64,000 nucleotides of DNA from SG8-38 sp041576815 (GCA_041576815.1 JBFGKE010000007.1:47581-111580); one strand, 5' to 3'; positions 7,033-15,414 are shown, counted from the first letter of the stretch. Numbers and translations: made by a program. Notes: generated by a model from the sequence alone, not told the origin.

Positions 7033-9321
7033 GTGCTCAGGCTATTTACTTTTTGGCTGAGCGCTGCGGTTGCCGCGATCGTGGGTGTCGCCCTCGCGTT
7101 CGTCCCCCTACTCGCGGTGCACGGGGTCGAAAGCGCGCTCGTCTTGGGGGTGCTGCTCCCGCCGTTCGTAGCCGCAACGGCCGCGAGCCTCACCGAGAGG
7201 AACTGGGGCGCGCGCGGACTCGACTTGATGCTGCGCGCGATTGGCGCCGGCTTGGCGATTTGGGCCATCCCGGTCGCACTGCTGGCGCTCGGCTCCTTGC
7301 GGGTGAGGCAGTGCGCGCCGGGCGAAGGCCTCGCGTTCATGATTCTCGGTCCCGGCGTCGGATGCATTCTCGCGGCGTGCGCGGGCGTGTGGACGGCCGG
7401 CATCGTGAGCAGGCCGCGTCTTTCGCCGTGGCTTGCTGCGTCGGTTCCGGTCGCCGCGGCGTTGCTCGGGCTTTGGACCTTTTACGCAACACCAACGGTA
7501 TACGTGTTCGGCGCGTTTGCCGGCTACTTCCCGGGCGCGATCTACGACGACCTGGTCCGGATCCCGGACCGCTATCTCACGTATCGTGCTGCGATGCTGA
7601 TCGCAGCGCTTGCGCTCGCGCTGTCCTTCGACGCGCTGTGGGAGCCCACGGAGGGGCGGCTCGCTCCGAAAACCCGCGGGCGCCTCCGAATCGGAACCCT
7701 CGTCGTCGCGCTGGCCGCGCTTTGCATCGTGGGAGCTTCGTATTGGCACGGCGATCACCTCGGCCATTGGGTCACCGATGCAACCTTGATCGAGCGTCTT
7801 GGCAAGACCGAGCGCGGGGAACACTGCGTGATGCACATGCCCCGCGAAACCCTCCCAGAAGACGCCGCGCGAATCCTCGAAGACTGTGATTTCAACGTGG
7901 CGCGCACCCGCGCACTTGCCGGGCTTTCGTCGACGGAGCCGGTCACGGTCTATTTGTTCCGCAATCAAGACGAGAAAAAAGATCTGATCGGCGTCGGCCG
8001 AACGCTGATCGCCAAGCCGTGGCGTGGAGAGATCTATCTCCAGCGCGCCGGCTGGCCGCACCGTATCTTGAGCCACGAGATCGTACACGCGGTGCTGCAA
8101 GAGGTCGGGCGCGGACCGTTTGCGATCTCCGGGACACTCGGAGGGCTGGTACCGAACCCGGGGCTCATCGAAGGCGCAGCCACCGCGCTCGCTTGGGACG
8201 TGCGGGACGACCTCGACCCCGACCAATGGTCGCGGATCATGCTCGACCGCAGTGAGCTGCCGGAGGCGTCGCGCCTGATGAGCCTCCGCTTCAGCTCGCT
8301 CCCCGCGCGACGCGCCTACATGGCCGCGGGCTCGATCACGCGGTTTCTGATGGCGACGCGTGGAATGGAGGCCTTCCTCGAGGCGTATCGACAGGGCCAT
8401 ATCGATCGGCTTCCCGAGCTCGAGCGCGCCTGGCACGAGTACCTTCGGGGCATCGACGTCAGCCCGCACGAACGGGGCGTCGCCGAGGTCGCCCTTGCCC
8501 AGCCGAGCATCTTCACGGCCGTCTGTCCGCATGAGCTGGCAAAGCTCCGGACCGACCTCTTTGGTGACCTCGCCGCACGCGATGACGGCCGCACGATCGA
8601 GACCTGCCGCGCGATCCTCGACATCGACCGCAACGAGGCCCAAGCACGGGCCGCGCTGGTCGGCGCGCTCGCCCGCAACGGAAGCGAGGCGGCCGCGCGG
8701 AAGGAGCTCGACTCGCTTCGGGCTGCGATGAACGCGCCCAAACCGATCGTAGCCGCTGCGCTCGAGCAATACGCCGACGCGCGCTGGACGCTTGGCCACC
8801 TGGACGAGGCGGAATTGCTCTACGACGAGCTGCTCTCGATTCCAAGAACCGACACGCCCGCACGGCAAAGCGAGGTGAAGAAGATCGGCCTCGCCGCGAG
8901 TGCCGAAGAGCGTGAGCTGATCTACGAAATGCTCCTCGGCCGCTCACCAAGCCCGGTGGTCGTCCACCTCGCCCACGCGCTCAGCGCTCTTCGGGAAGAC
9001 GGTCTCGGCCCGTATCTCGAGGCGCGCCAGCTTTTGGGTCAGCACCGCTTTGCGCGCGCCCTTCCCTTGCTCGAAGACGCCGCGGCACGTGGCCTTCCCA
9101 CCCGGCGGCTCGACCGGGAGCTTGGTCGTCTGATCGGCGTCGCGCTGTTCGCGCTCGGCCGGTACGAGGACTCGGCCGCAGCGTGGCGGGCCCACGCATC
9201 AGGGAGCCGCGCTGCCCAGGCAGAGAGCGAGCGCTGGCTCGAGCGCATCGAATACGCGGAAACGAGCGGGGTCAGTCCGGCGTTGCCAGGTCCATCGTCG
9301 GCTCCCCGAGCTGCGCCTTGA
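7033..9321 (+). CDS. Membrane HExxH metallopeptidase (MA-like) with repeat tail
   Basis: The 762-residue product starts at GTG 7033, three bases after the lon-type stop, so the pair is one operon. Residues 5-240 hold about six membrane helices. A gluzincin-like catalytic core follows, with SHEIVH (347-352) giving the HExxH zinc motif and a downstream Glu in GLIEGAA (E380) as the likely third ligand. The last 250 residues (DAQ-ARAALVGALARNGSEAAA and similar) look like TPR-type helical repeats. The layout, membrane anchor plus peptidase MA-like domain plus TPR, suggests a membrane-bound protease or a scaffold derived from one. The substrate is unknown. Its last 50 bases overlap the tail of the convergent gene. 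Confidence 0.8.
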   Translation: MLRLFTFWLSAAVAAIVGVALAFVPLLAVHGVESALVLGVLLPPFVAATAASLTERNWGARGLDLMLRAIGAGLAIWAIPVALLALGSLRVRQCAPGEGLAFMILGPGVGCILAACAGVWTAGIVSRPRLSPWLAASVPVAAALLGLWTFYATPTVYVFGAFAGYFPGAIYDDLVRIPDRYLTYRAAMLIAALALALSFDALWEPTEGRLAPKTRGRLRIGTLVVALAALCIVGASYWHGDHLGHWVTDATLIERLGKTERGEHCVMHMPRETLPEDAARILEDCDFNVARTRALAGLSSTEPVTVYLFRNQDEKKDLIGVGRTLIAKPWRGEIYLQRAGWPHRILSHEIVHAVLQEVGRGPFAISGTLGGLVPNPGLIEGAATALAWDVRDDLDPDQWSRIMLDRSELPEASRLMSLRFSSLPARRAYMAAGSITRFLMATRGMEAFLEAYRQGHIDRLPELERAWHEYLRGIDVSPHERGVAEVALAQPSIFTAVCPHELAKLRTDLFGDLAARDDGRTIETCRAILDIDRNEAQARAALVGALARNGSEAAARKELDSLRAAMNAPKPIVAAALEQYADARWTLGHLDEAELLYDELLSIPRTDTPARQSEVKKIGLAASAEERELIYEMLLGRSPSPVVVHLAHALSALREDGLGPYLEARQLLGQHRFARALPLLEDAAARGLPTRRLDRELGRLIGVALFALGRYEDSAAAWRAHASGSRAAQAESERWLERIEYAETSGVSPALPGPSSAPRAAP

Positions 9322-10138
9322 CGTGCGCAGCAATCGAGCAGTCCGCGGTCACGATCGGATCGCCCTCCGCATTCGCGGAATCCGACTTCGGACCGATCTG
9401 ACTTCGTACGGTGATCAGCCGGCCCCGGTTTTCGGTGCGCGAGCGGAGCACCAGCGCGTCGGTTGCGAGGTCCCAGAGAAACACATCGACCGGATCGTGA
9501 AGCCGACTCTTGCCCTGCACGACGAGGAGCAGAAAGTAGTCTGCAGGGACGCGCGCCTCGAGCTCGGGAAGCTGACGTTCGATCGCGCGTCGGAGCTGCT
9601 CCTCCCGCACGGACAGGCGCCGCATGTCGTTGGTCTCGTCGGCCCGAGCGAGCCACTTTGCCGTCAGCACCTCGGGCACGTCCGAAAGGGCGTCGAGTGG
9701 AATGACCTCGAGCCCGAGGCAGGCGCCGATCGCGTCCTCGTCCTCTGCTTGAATGGCCGCTTGGAGCGTCTCTTCGGAGCGGAGGTCGGACGCCGGGACC
9801 TTGAGATAGATCACCTTCTCCTCGTGCAGGGCGGACGGCCGCACCCCGTCTTCCACCAGGCGATTCGCGGCGCCTGATTTCGCGTCGAGCGTCTTTTGCA
9901 CGAGGTCGCGACGCGTCGTCTCCAGGCTCGTGAGAACCGGCGCGACCCGCTCGGCGTGGAGAGCCTGGATGCGCGTGCGGAGCTGGTCGGCTCTCACCTT
10001 CTGACGCCAGAGGTATCCCCCGACGAGGAGAGCGGTGACGAGCGCGACCCATCCAATTCGCCGCCACGGCAGTCGCGGGCGGTATCGGTTGCGCGGAGCG
10101 CCTTCGAACTCGGCAGGCGTGAGCTCGGACGGCTCCAT
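9272..10138 (-). CDS. Single-TM protein of the TolQ/TolR operon
   Basis: A 288-residue protein with a cytoplasmic N-terminus of about 27 residues (Arg-rich, RYRPRLPWRR), one membrane helix (WVALVTALLVGGYLW, 30-44), a charged helical segment likely to form a coiled coil (50-115), and a mixed alpha/beta C-terminal domain. No known family is recognised. It is the last gene of a four-gene operon with one TolQ-like and two TolR-like genes, separated by only ten bases from the TolR-like gene. Its topology (N-in, single helix, long periplasmic part) is the one expected of a TolA- or TonB-like transducer, but it lacks an obvious Pro-rich linker and TonB box. A role as motor partner is inference. Confidence 0.75.
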   Translation of the reverse strand: MEPSELTPAEFEGAPRNRYRPRLPWRRIGWVALVTALLVGGYLWRQKVRADQLRTRIQALHAERVAPVLTSLETTRRDLVQKTLDAKSGAANRLVEDGVRPSALHEEKVIYLKVPASDLRSEETLQAAIQAEDEDAIGACLGLEVIPLDALSDVPEVLTAKWLARADETNDMRRLSVREEQLRRAIERQLPELEARVPADYFLLLVVQGKSRLHDPVDVFLWDLATDALVLRSRTENRGRLITVRSQIGPKSDSANAEGDPIVTADCSIAAHVKAQLGEPTMDLATPD

Positions 10139-10148
10139 GGAGCGAAGC

Positions 10149-10688
10149 TTAGCGCTCTTCGCGCTGATTGACCGCGAAGCTGACGTTGCCGTAGCCCGCA
10201 GCGGCTGCGGAGAACATCACTTTCTTCACGACGCGGAAATCGATGTTGCGGTCGGCCTGGACGATCACCTGACCCGCGAACGGCTCGGAGGGGTGGATCG
10301 TCTCCCACTTTCGCTTCTCGGCCTCGAGCCCCTGAATGAGCGGCTCGATGCGATCGACCTGCGCGGACTGCCCCTGCGTCTGCGTGTCGGCAACGCGGCT
10401 GCCGTCGAGCGTGATCACGCGCTCGTCGACCGCGACGATCGGCGAGATCTCGATCTGCTCGGTGTGCTTCGCATCAGGCATCGTGATGGTCGGCTGCTGC
10501 GCGATGAGCTCGCCGGAGGCGGAGAACGACATCAGGAGGAAGATGACCAAAACGATGAGGAAGTCGATGAACGGAATGAGCGGAATCTGGTGGTCGACGG
10601 CTTTGCGGCCGTGCCCAGTTACGCGGTTCCGGACGAACTTGAGTGGAACGTGATGGAGAAGCTCTGGCTGTGGTCGCTTGATCGCCAT
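10149..10688 (-). CDS. ExbD/TolR-family motor subunit
   Basis: A 179-residue ExbD/TolR protein with a short cytoplasmic N-terminus, one membrane helix (PFIDFLIVLVIFLLMSF, about 39-55) and a periplasmic domain. The helix keeps the proton-carrying Asp (PFID) of TolR and ExbD. Proton flow between this helix and the TolQ-like subunit drives conformational work in the periplasm. It is the second TolR-type gene of the operon, eight bases after the first. Two different TolR subunits with one TolQ is the composition known for the Myxococcus gliding motor AglRQS; equivalence here is only suggested by layout. Confidence 0.9.
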   Translation of the reverse strand: MAIKRPQPELLHHVPLKFVRNRVTGHGRKAVDHQIPLIPFIDFLIVLVIFLLMSFSASGELIAQQPTITMPDAKHTEQIEISPIVAVDERVITLDGSRVADTQTQGQSAQVDRIEPLIQGLEAEKRKWETIHPSEPFAGQVIVQADRNIDFRVVKKVMFSAAAAGYGNVSFAVNQREER

Positions 10689-10696
10689 ATTCCCCC

Positions 10697-11188
10697 CTAC
10701 AGGAACGCTGCTCCGTCGGCCATCGACAGATTGGTGAAGCCAGCCGCCGCGGCGACATCCATTGCAATGATGACGTCCTCGTAGCGAACGCCGTCCTCGG
10801 GCGCGACGATCAGGTCATCGCGCTTGTCCCAAGCCTGCTTCCATTGGCCGAGCTTGTTTTGCAGCTCGTCGACGTCGAACTCTTTCTGGTCGGCGACGAC
10901 GCGCTTGGTGATGTCGATGCTCTCCCCCGCGGAGGACCCGAGCACGTAGCCCGAGTTCCGCACCTGCAGGACGAGCTTCACTTTTTCGTCTTCTGGCGGG
11001 GCATCCTCGGTGGACGCCTGCCCCGGGACCTGCTGATTGGCGTTCATCGCGGCCAGCTGGTTCCAGACCGCGGTTGCCAGGAGGAACATGACGCAGCAAA
11101 GCAGCAGGTCGATGAACGGAATCAGGGGGATCTCCTGATTGACCGCCTTCTTCCCAGACTCTCCTCCACCAGAATCGATTGCAGCCAT
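10697..11188 (-). CDS. ExbD/TolR-family motor subunit
   Basis: A 163-residue ExbD/TolR protein. The membrane helix (PFIDLLLCCVMFLLATAV) carries the conserved Asp. It is followed by a Gln/Glu/Pro-rich linker (QVPGQASTEDAPPEDE) and a periplasmic domain ending in FTNLSMADGA, a form of the usual C-terminal strand. The ATG lies eight bases after the TolQ-like stop. It is likely to form a heteromer with the next TolR-like protein around a TolQ-like pentamer. Confidence 0.9.
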   Translation of the reverse strand: MAAIDSGGGESGKKAVNQEIPLIPFIDLLLCCVMFLLATAVWNQLAAMNANQQVPGQASTEDAPPEDEKVKLVLQVRNSGYVLGSSAGESIDITKRVVADQKEFDVDELQNKLGQWKQAWDKRDDLIVAPEDGVRYEDVIIAMDVAAAAGFTNLSMADGAAFL

Positions 11189-11196
11189 GAGGCTCG

Positions 11197-11847
11197 TTAC
11201 TCCGCAGGAATGTTCTGGAGATCGACCTTCGAGCGGTTGCCCACGACCAGGTTCAGGACCTGCACGGTGGCCGCATTGATGTCATCGATGATCTTCTGGG
11301 TCTTGCCATTCAGTAGCCCCATCATGAGGAGCGCGAAGACCGCGGTGATCAGACCGAACGCGGTGCAGTTCATGGCTTCCTCGATACCCTTCGCCAAGCC
11401 CGTGGCCTTGCTGGCGGCGTCGGCCTTGGCCACCTCGCCGAACGCCGTGATCAGACCGACGACCGTGCCGAAGAGACCGCAGAGCATGCCAACGTTGGCC
11501 AGCAGACCGAGATACGGCGTGCGGCGCTCGATCAGCGGAAGCTCCTTGAGCGCGGCTTCATCCATGGCGGCTTGAACCTCGGCATCAGGGCGGTTCACTT
11601 TGAGCAAACCCTGCTTGACGATGCGCGCCAGCGGGTTGTGCTCGGCTGAGCAAACCTTGATCGCACCGGCGACGTCGCCGGAGGTGATGCACTTCTGCAT
11701 TTTGGCGATGAACTCGTCCTTATCGATCGACGCCTTGTACAGATACATCGCGCGCTCGATCGTGAAGCCGATTGCAAACACCAGACAAACGAGGATGAGC
11801 CACATCGCCCATCCGCCTGCTTCAAAGTGGTATGCCAACTTGGCCAT
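11197..11847 (-). CDS. MotA/TolQ/ExbB-family proton channel subunit
   Basis: A 216-residue TolQ/ExbB protein with the three expected membrane helices: one near the N-terminus (MWLILVCLVFAIGFTIERA, 14-32) and two after the cytoplasmic loop. The helices carry GLFGTVVGLITAFGEV, the conserved GTV.G motif with its proton-path threonine, and TAFGLITAVFALLMMGLLNG. A strong ribosome site (AGGAGGCAGG) precedes ATG 11847. It heads a four-gene operon (TolQ, TolR, TolR, single-TM protein) that diverges from a second TolQ-TolR-TolR operon. It energises an envelope machine, perhaps motility, outer-membrane stability or uptake; the sequence does not show which. Confidence 0.92.
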   Translation of the reverse strand: MAKLAYHFEAGGWAMWLILVCLVFAIGFTIERAMYLYKASIDKDEFIAKMQKCITSGDVAGAIKVCSAEHNPLARIVKQGLLKVNRPDAEVQAAMDEAALKELPLIERRTPYLGLLANVGMLCGLFGTVVGLITAFGEVAKADAASKATGLAKGIEEAMNCTAFGLITAVFALLMMGLLNGKTQKIIDDINAATVQVLNLVVGNRSKVDLQNIPAE

Positions 11848-11958
11848 TTTTTCCTGCCTCCTGCGAACTTTACTTTGGCAGTGTTACCGGACCCCGAGTG
11901 AGTACGGTGCGATCCCCACCACTGCCTTCTGACTAAAACTCGCTGCTCCCCCCAGAAC

Positions 11959-11985
11959 AGTAAGCAATTCCAAGGCTTGCTTACT
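11959..11985. promoter_or_regulatory. Inverted repeat, possible operator
   Basis: Perfect 9-bp arms (AGTAAGCAA / TTGCTTACT) separated by nine bases, lying 112 bases before the left TolQ-like start and about 115 bases before the right-hand promoter. Spacing of arm centres is 18 bases, nearly two helical turns, which fits a dimeric regulator. Regulator unknown. Confidence 0.45.
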
Positions 11986-12099
11986 ACCTAGGGATGATAA
12001 CGGTTGGATCCAGCAAGTCAATATCGTGCCCGATTCAGCTCCTTAGAAACCCGGACTTCCCCGAGCTTGGGTCCGAAGGCGGAAAAAGGTGTAGCCGCG

Positions 12100-12129
12100 T
12101 TGACAAGTTTGCTGGGCGTGCGGTAGCTT
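12100..12129 (+). promoter_or_regulatory. Sigma-70-like promoter of the right TolQ operon
   Basis: A perfect -35 box TTGACA (12100-12105), an 18-base spacer, and TAGCTT (12124-12129) as -10 box. Transcription would start near 12137, giving a leader of about 140 bases before ATG 12278. Confidence 0.55.
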
Positions 12130-12277
12130 GCCCTCGGTTACGGGGTTCGCCCCGACAGTCCTAATGATTTCAACGGATTCCGGCTCGCTGGGTCCGAATT
12201 TCACTAGGGCTGAAGGGTCGCGAAAAAAGAGGGGTCATCTCGCCAGATTCAGGGGCGAGCCGGAGGGAGCCGCAAGC

Positions 12278-12910
12278 ATGCATGAAATCTGGGAGGCACT
12301 GGTCGAGGGTGCTCCGTTTTCGTTCATCAATCTCGGGGTTTTAGCGTTTGGGGTGGGCGTGATCATCGACCGCGCCTGGTACATCCGGATGAACTACAGC
12401 GTCGACGCCGCCGAATTCATGAATCGGATTCGAAAGCTCGTGCAGGCCGGGAACATCGATCGCGCGATCCGGCAGTGCGAGGCGAAAGCCGTGCCGCTGC
12501 TCGAGGTCGTGAAGTCGGGGCTCACGCAGGTCAACCGCGGGGAAGAAGCAGTCATCGCCTCGATGGAGGAGAAGATGAGCGAGGTGATACCCGCGCTGGA
12601 AAAACGCACCGGGTCGCTCTGGACGCTTGCGAACATCGCGACGCTGATCGGTCTTCTCGGAACGATCAGCGGTCTCATCCGAGCCTTCAAGGCGGTGGGC
12701 ACCATCGATGACCCGTCGCAGAAGACGGCGCTTCTCTCGGCAGGTATCGCAGAGGCCATGTGGAATACGTTCCTCGGTCTTTTGATCGCCGTGATCTTCA
12801 TGATTGCTCACCTCATCCTTCACGGGCTGACCAAGCGTCACAAGCACGAGATGGAAAAGGTCACGATGCAGCTCGAGAACCTGCTCACGCTTCGACGCAC
12901 GGGTAGCTGA
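12278..12910 (+). CDS. MotA/TolQ/ExbB-family proton channel subunit (second cluster)
   Basis: I start this gene at ATG 12278, preceded by GGAGGGA at good spacing; the frame is open another 150 bases upstream but that part is not TolQ-like. The 210-residue product has an N-terminal helix (FINLGVLAFGVGVIIDRAWY, 14-33), a cytoplasmic loop, then helices with GLLGTISGLIRAFKAVG and MWNTFLGLLIAVIFMIAHLI. The GT..G motif of the proton path is present. It is clearly related to, but diverged from, the TolQ-like gene on the other side of the control region, so the two clusters are probably an old duplication with separate tasks. It leads a TolQ-TolR-TolR operon. Confidence 0.92.
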   Translation: MHEIWEALVEGAPFSFINLGVLAFGVGVIIDRAWYIRMNYSVDAAEFMNRIRKLVQAGNIDRAIRQCEAKAVPLLEVVKSGLTQVNRGEEAVIASMEEKMSEVIPALEKRTGSLWTLANIATLIGLLGTISGLIRAFKAVGTIDDPSQKTALLSAGIAEAMWNTFLGLLIAVIFMIAHLILHGLTKRHKHEMEKVTMQLENLLTLRRTGS

Positions 12911-12922
12911 CCGGGCTCGGCC

Positions 12923-13480
12923 ATGCCCGCGCGACTGACACCCCGCCAACGAGCCTACGTCCGGAAGCGAACGATCATTCCGGACGCCGACCCGTCGGAG
13001 CTGAGTGAAGAGCTCAACATCGTGCCGTTCTTGGACATCGTCGTGAACATCGTCATGTTCCTGCTGATGACCCTGACGACGATCGCCTTCTTTTCCCAGG
13101 TCGAGGCGGCCCTTCCCGAGTATCGAAAGGGGGGCATCGGCAAGCGTGCCGCCGACGATGAGGCGCTCAACCTCAACGTGACCGTGACGCGGGCGGGGGT
13201 GATCGTCTCCGGGTCCGGCGGCAAGCTCGCGCGTGGTTGCACGACGACAGCACCGGGCAAAGTGATCACGGTGCCCGCGGGGATGAACGGCGAGCACGAT
13301 TGGAAAGGGCTCACGACCTGCGTGAGTCGGGTCAAGGAGCAGTTCGAGGACGAGACGCGCGTGACGCTGAGCGCCGACCCCGAGGTCGCCTATGAAGAGT
13401 TGATCGCAGCGATGGACGCCGTGCGCGGCTCCGAGAACGAGCTCTTCCCGGATGTGTTGTTGTCGGCGGGGATTCGATAG
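12923..13480 (+). CDS. ExbD/TolR-family motor subunit (second cluster)
   Basis: A 185-residue TolR-like protein. An unusually basic N-terminus (MPARLTPRQRAYVRKR) precedes the membrane helix PFLDIVVNIVMFLLMTL (about 34-50), which keeps the key Asp. The periplasmic part contains a Cys (ARGCTTT) and a second one (LTTCVSRV) that could form a disulfide. It follows the TolQ-like stop by 12 bases and ends in TAG overlapping the next GTG by one base. Confidence 0.9.
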   Translation: MPARLTPRQRAYVRKRTIIPDADPSELSEELNIVPFLDIVVNIVMFLLMTLTTIAFFSQVEAALPEYRKGGIGKRAADDEALNLNVTVTRAGVIVSGSGGKLARGCTTTAPGKVITVPAGMNGEHDWKGLTTCVSRVKEQFEDETRVTLSADPEVAYEELIAAMDAVRGSENELFPDVLLSAGIR

Positions 13481-14082
13481 TGGCGGACGAGAAGACACCC
13501 GTCGTGAGAGATTCGCTGGCGCCGCCGGTGGCCGAAAAGCCCGTGTCGATGTCGCACGTCAACCGGGTCGTTCGCGCGAAGCTCCGGAGGCGGCCCGAGC
13601 CCGAGCACTTCGGGCTGAACATCTACCCCATGATGGACATGCTGACGATCTTGCTCGTGTATATGATGGCGATTTTCGCGACGTCGACGGCGGCCGCGGT
13701 CCAGGAGAGCAGCGAGCTCCGAATCCCCTACTCCACGTCCAAGGTCGAGCTCAGCGATGCGCTCTCGGTGCAGATCTCGCGAAGCGGCGTCGCGGTCGAC
13801 GGCGAGCCGGTGCTCGAGCTTCGAAACGGCATCGTCGACCCGAGCCTCAAGCAGGGCGGCAGCAGCGGCTTCTTGATCACGCCGCTCTACAAGACGCTCG
13901 GCGAAATCCGCGACCGCAAGAAGCGGACCGCCCAACGCTTCACCAATCAGCCTTTCGTGGGCGACGTCCAAATCATCGCTGACAAGCGCACGCCTTATCG
14001 AACCTTGAGCGAGGTCATCTACACGCTCGGACAAACCGAGTTCAAGAATCTCCGGTTCGTGGTGAATAAGAAGAACGAGTAG
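13480..14082 (+). CDS. ExbD/TolR-family motor subunit (second cluster)
   Basis: A 200-residue TolR-like protein from GTG 13480; the TAGTG overlap with the previous stop points to translational coupling. The membrane helix FGLNIYPMMDMLTILLVYMM (about 45-64) has the proton-carrying Asp in the form PMMD, unlike the PFID/PFLD of the other three. The N-terminus before the helix is long (about 45 residues), leaving a large cytoplasmic part. The C-terminal strand FKNLRFVVNKK is typical of the family. It is the last gene of the second motor operon. Confidence 0.9.
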   Translation: MADEKTPVVRDSLAPPVAEKPVSMSHVNRVVRAKLRRRPEPEHFGLNIYPMMDMLTILLVYMMAIFATSTAAAVQESSELRIPYSTSKVELSDALSVQISRSGVAVDGEPVLELRNGIVDPSLKQGGSSGFLITPLYKTLGEIRDRKKRTAQRFTNQPFVGDVQIIADKRTPYRTLSEVIYTLGQTEFKNLRFVVNKKNE

Positions 14083-14124
14083 TAGGGGCTGCCCAACACG
14101 TTCAGCAGTCCACCCGCGGCAGCC

Positions 14125-15414
14125 CTAAAGCTCGAAGTCGCCGTACTCGAGGATTTCCGCGATGCGGTACAGAAACCCATTGGCGTGTACGCCGTCGACG
14201 ACGCGGTGGTCGTACGTGAGCGCCATGTGCATGACCGGGTGGATCGCCATCACTTCTTCGCCTTCGTGCTCGATGACGACCACGCGCTTCTTGATAGTGC
14301 CGAGCCGCAAAATGCCGACGTTGGGCTGGGATATGATCGCGCCGCCGACCAGATTGCCGCGCCGACCGGGGTTCGAGATCGTGAATGTCTTCCCGGCCAA
14401 GTCGTTCGGCGTGAGATTGCCGGCCCTCGCCCGCTCGGCCACGTCAGCGACCGCGCGGGCGACGCCGCGAATCGTCAGCTCGTCGGTGTTGCGGATCACG
14501 GGCACGACCAGGCCTTCATCGGTATCGACTGCGATGCCTACGTTGACCTCGGCGAGCTTGACGAACGCATCGTCGAGAACTCGCGAATTCAGCTCTGGGA
14601 ACTCTCGCAGCGCCCGGGCCGTTGCCGCGATCGCAAACGCCAAATACGTGAGATTGACTCCGTCTTTTTTGAACTGCGCCTTGTGCTCGGTGCGGAGCAT
14701 CGCGGTGCGGTGAAGATCACACTCTGCGAACGTGACGACATCAGGCGCCGTCTGCTTCGAGTAGACCATGTGGTCGGCGATGATGCGTCGACGTCGGCTG
14801 AAAGGAACGAGCTCGTCCCCCTCCTTTGGAACGTAAGGAGGCAGTCGAAACGCGCCTGCCGGACCGGTTTTCCGCGACGGCGATTGTGCCGGCCGCTGCG
14901 GCGGCGGTGAGGCATCGGACGTTGCGGGCGGCGGCGGCGGTGGCGTGGCCATGCGTTCGGGTTGGGAGGAGCTCCCAATCGCGGCCATCACGTCTTCGTG
15001 CATGATGCGACCGCCCTGCCCGCTGCCCTGAACCTCTGCAAGGTCGACGTTTTTCTCGCGCGCGAGCTTTCGCACGGACGGCGACGTCGGCGAGGGCGAG
15101 CCCGCTGGCGGCGGGAGCGGCGCCACGTTGGTGGGCTCGTGCGCGTCGGAAGGCGCTGGCGCTTCTCCGGCCTCGGCGTTCTCGTCGATTTCACAAATCG
15201 GATCGCCGACTGCGATGATGTCGTCCTCGGCCGCCAGCAGCTCCGTCACGACGCCCGCAACCGGCGACGGAAGCTCGCTATCCGCCTTGTCGGTCAGGAT
15301 TTCGACGATCGGCTCGTCCTTTTCGACGGCTTGGCCCACCGAGACGAGCCATTTGCCGATCGTGCCTTCCACGACGCTTTCGCCGAGCTGCGGCATGGTC
15401 ACTTTGGTCGCCAT
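14125..15414 (-). CDS. 2-oxo acid dehydrogenase E2 (dihydrolipoamide acyltransferase)
   Basis: I start at ATG 15414 (MATKVTMPQLGES), which gives 429 residues; the frame is open 60 bases further up but that part is not conserved. It has one lipoyl domain with the lipoylated lysine in LTDKAD (K43), an Ala/Pro linker, a peripheral E1/E3-binding domain (PSVRKLAREKNVDLAEVQGSG, about 110-130), a second Pro-rich linker and the acyltransferase core ending in YDHRVVDG, with the catalytic His and the conserved Asp-Gly. E2 transfers the acyl group from the E1 decarboxylase to CoA. The lipoyl and core sequences look closest to branched-chain or succinyl types. No E1 or E3 gene is nearby, so it must pair with subunits encoded elsewhere. 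Confidence 0.92.
   Translation of the reverse strand: MATKVTMPQLGESVVEGTIGKWLVSVGQAVEKDEPIVEILTDKADSELPSPVAGVVTELLAAEDDIIAVGDPICEIDENAEAGEAPAPSDAHEPTNVAPLPPPAGSPSPTSPSVRKLAREKNVDLAEVQGSGQGGRIMHEDVMAAIGSSSQPERMATPPPPPPATSDASPPPQRPAQSPSRKTGPAGAFRLPPYVPKEGDELVPFSRRRRIIADHMVYSKQTAPDVVTFAECDLHRTAMLRTEHKAQFKKDGVNLTYLAFAIAATARALREFPELNSRVLDDAFVKLAEVNVGIAVDTDEGLVVPVIRNTDELTIRGVARAVADVAERARAGNLTPNDLAGKTFTISNPGRRGNLVGGAIISQPNVGILRLGTIKKRVVVIEHEGEEVMAIHPVMHMALTYDHRVVDGVHANGFLYRIAEILEYGDFEL

Larger units (their letters stand above)
11848..12277. promoter_or_regulatory. Divergent control region between two TolQ operons
   Basis: No gene is seen in these 430 bases, which separate the starts of the two motor operons. 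They contain a 9-bp inverted repeat (AGTAAGCAA 11959-11967, TTGCTTACT 11977-11985) and a good sigma-70-like promoter reading right. A local drop in G+C around 11930-12020 also sets the region apart from its flanks. An open frame runs through 12128-12277 into the right-hand gene but looks non-coding. Confidence 0.7.

Noticed and set aside
7108..8868. 586-codon open frame on the minus strand under the membrane peptidase gene
   Set aside because: Arg-rich and without any domain pattern; a typical antisense frame in GC-rich coding DNA. The plus-strand gene has clear helices and a HExxH motif.
12128..12277. 50-codon extension of the right-hand TolQ gene
   Set aside because: No TolQ-like sequence, overlaps the promoter -10 box, and ATG 12278 has an excellent ribosome site.
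14089..14103. AACACGTT between the motor operon and the E2 gene
   Set aside because: Lacks the outer T and A of the KstR-like box and lies between convergent gene ends, where an operator makes no sense.
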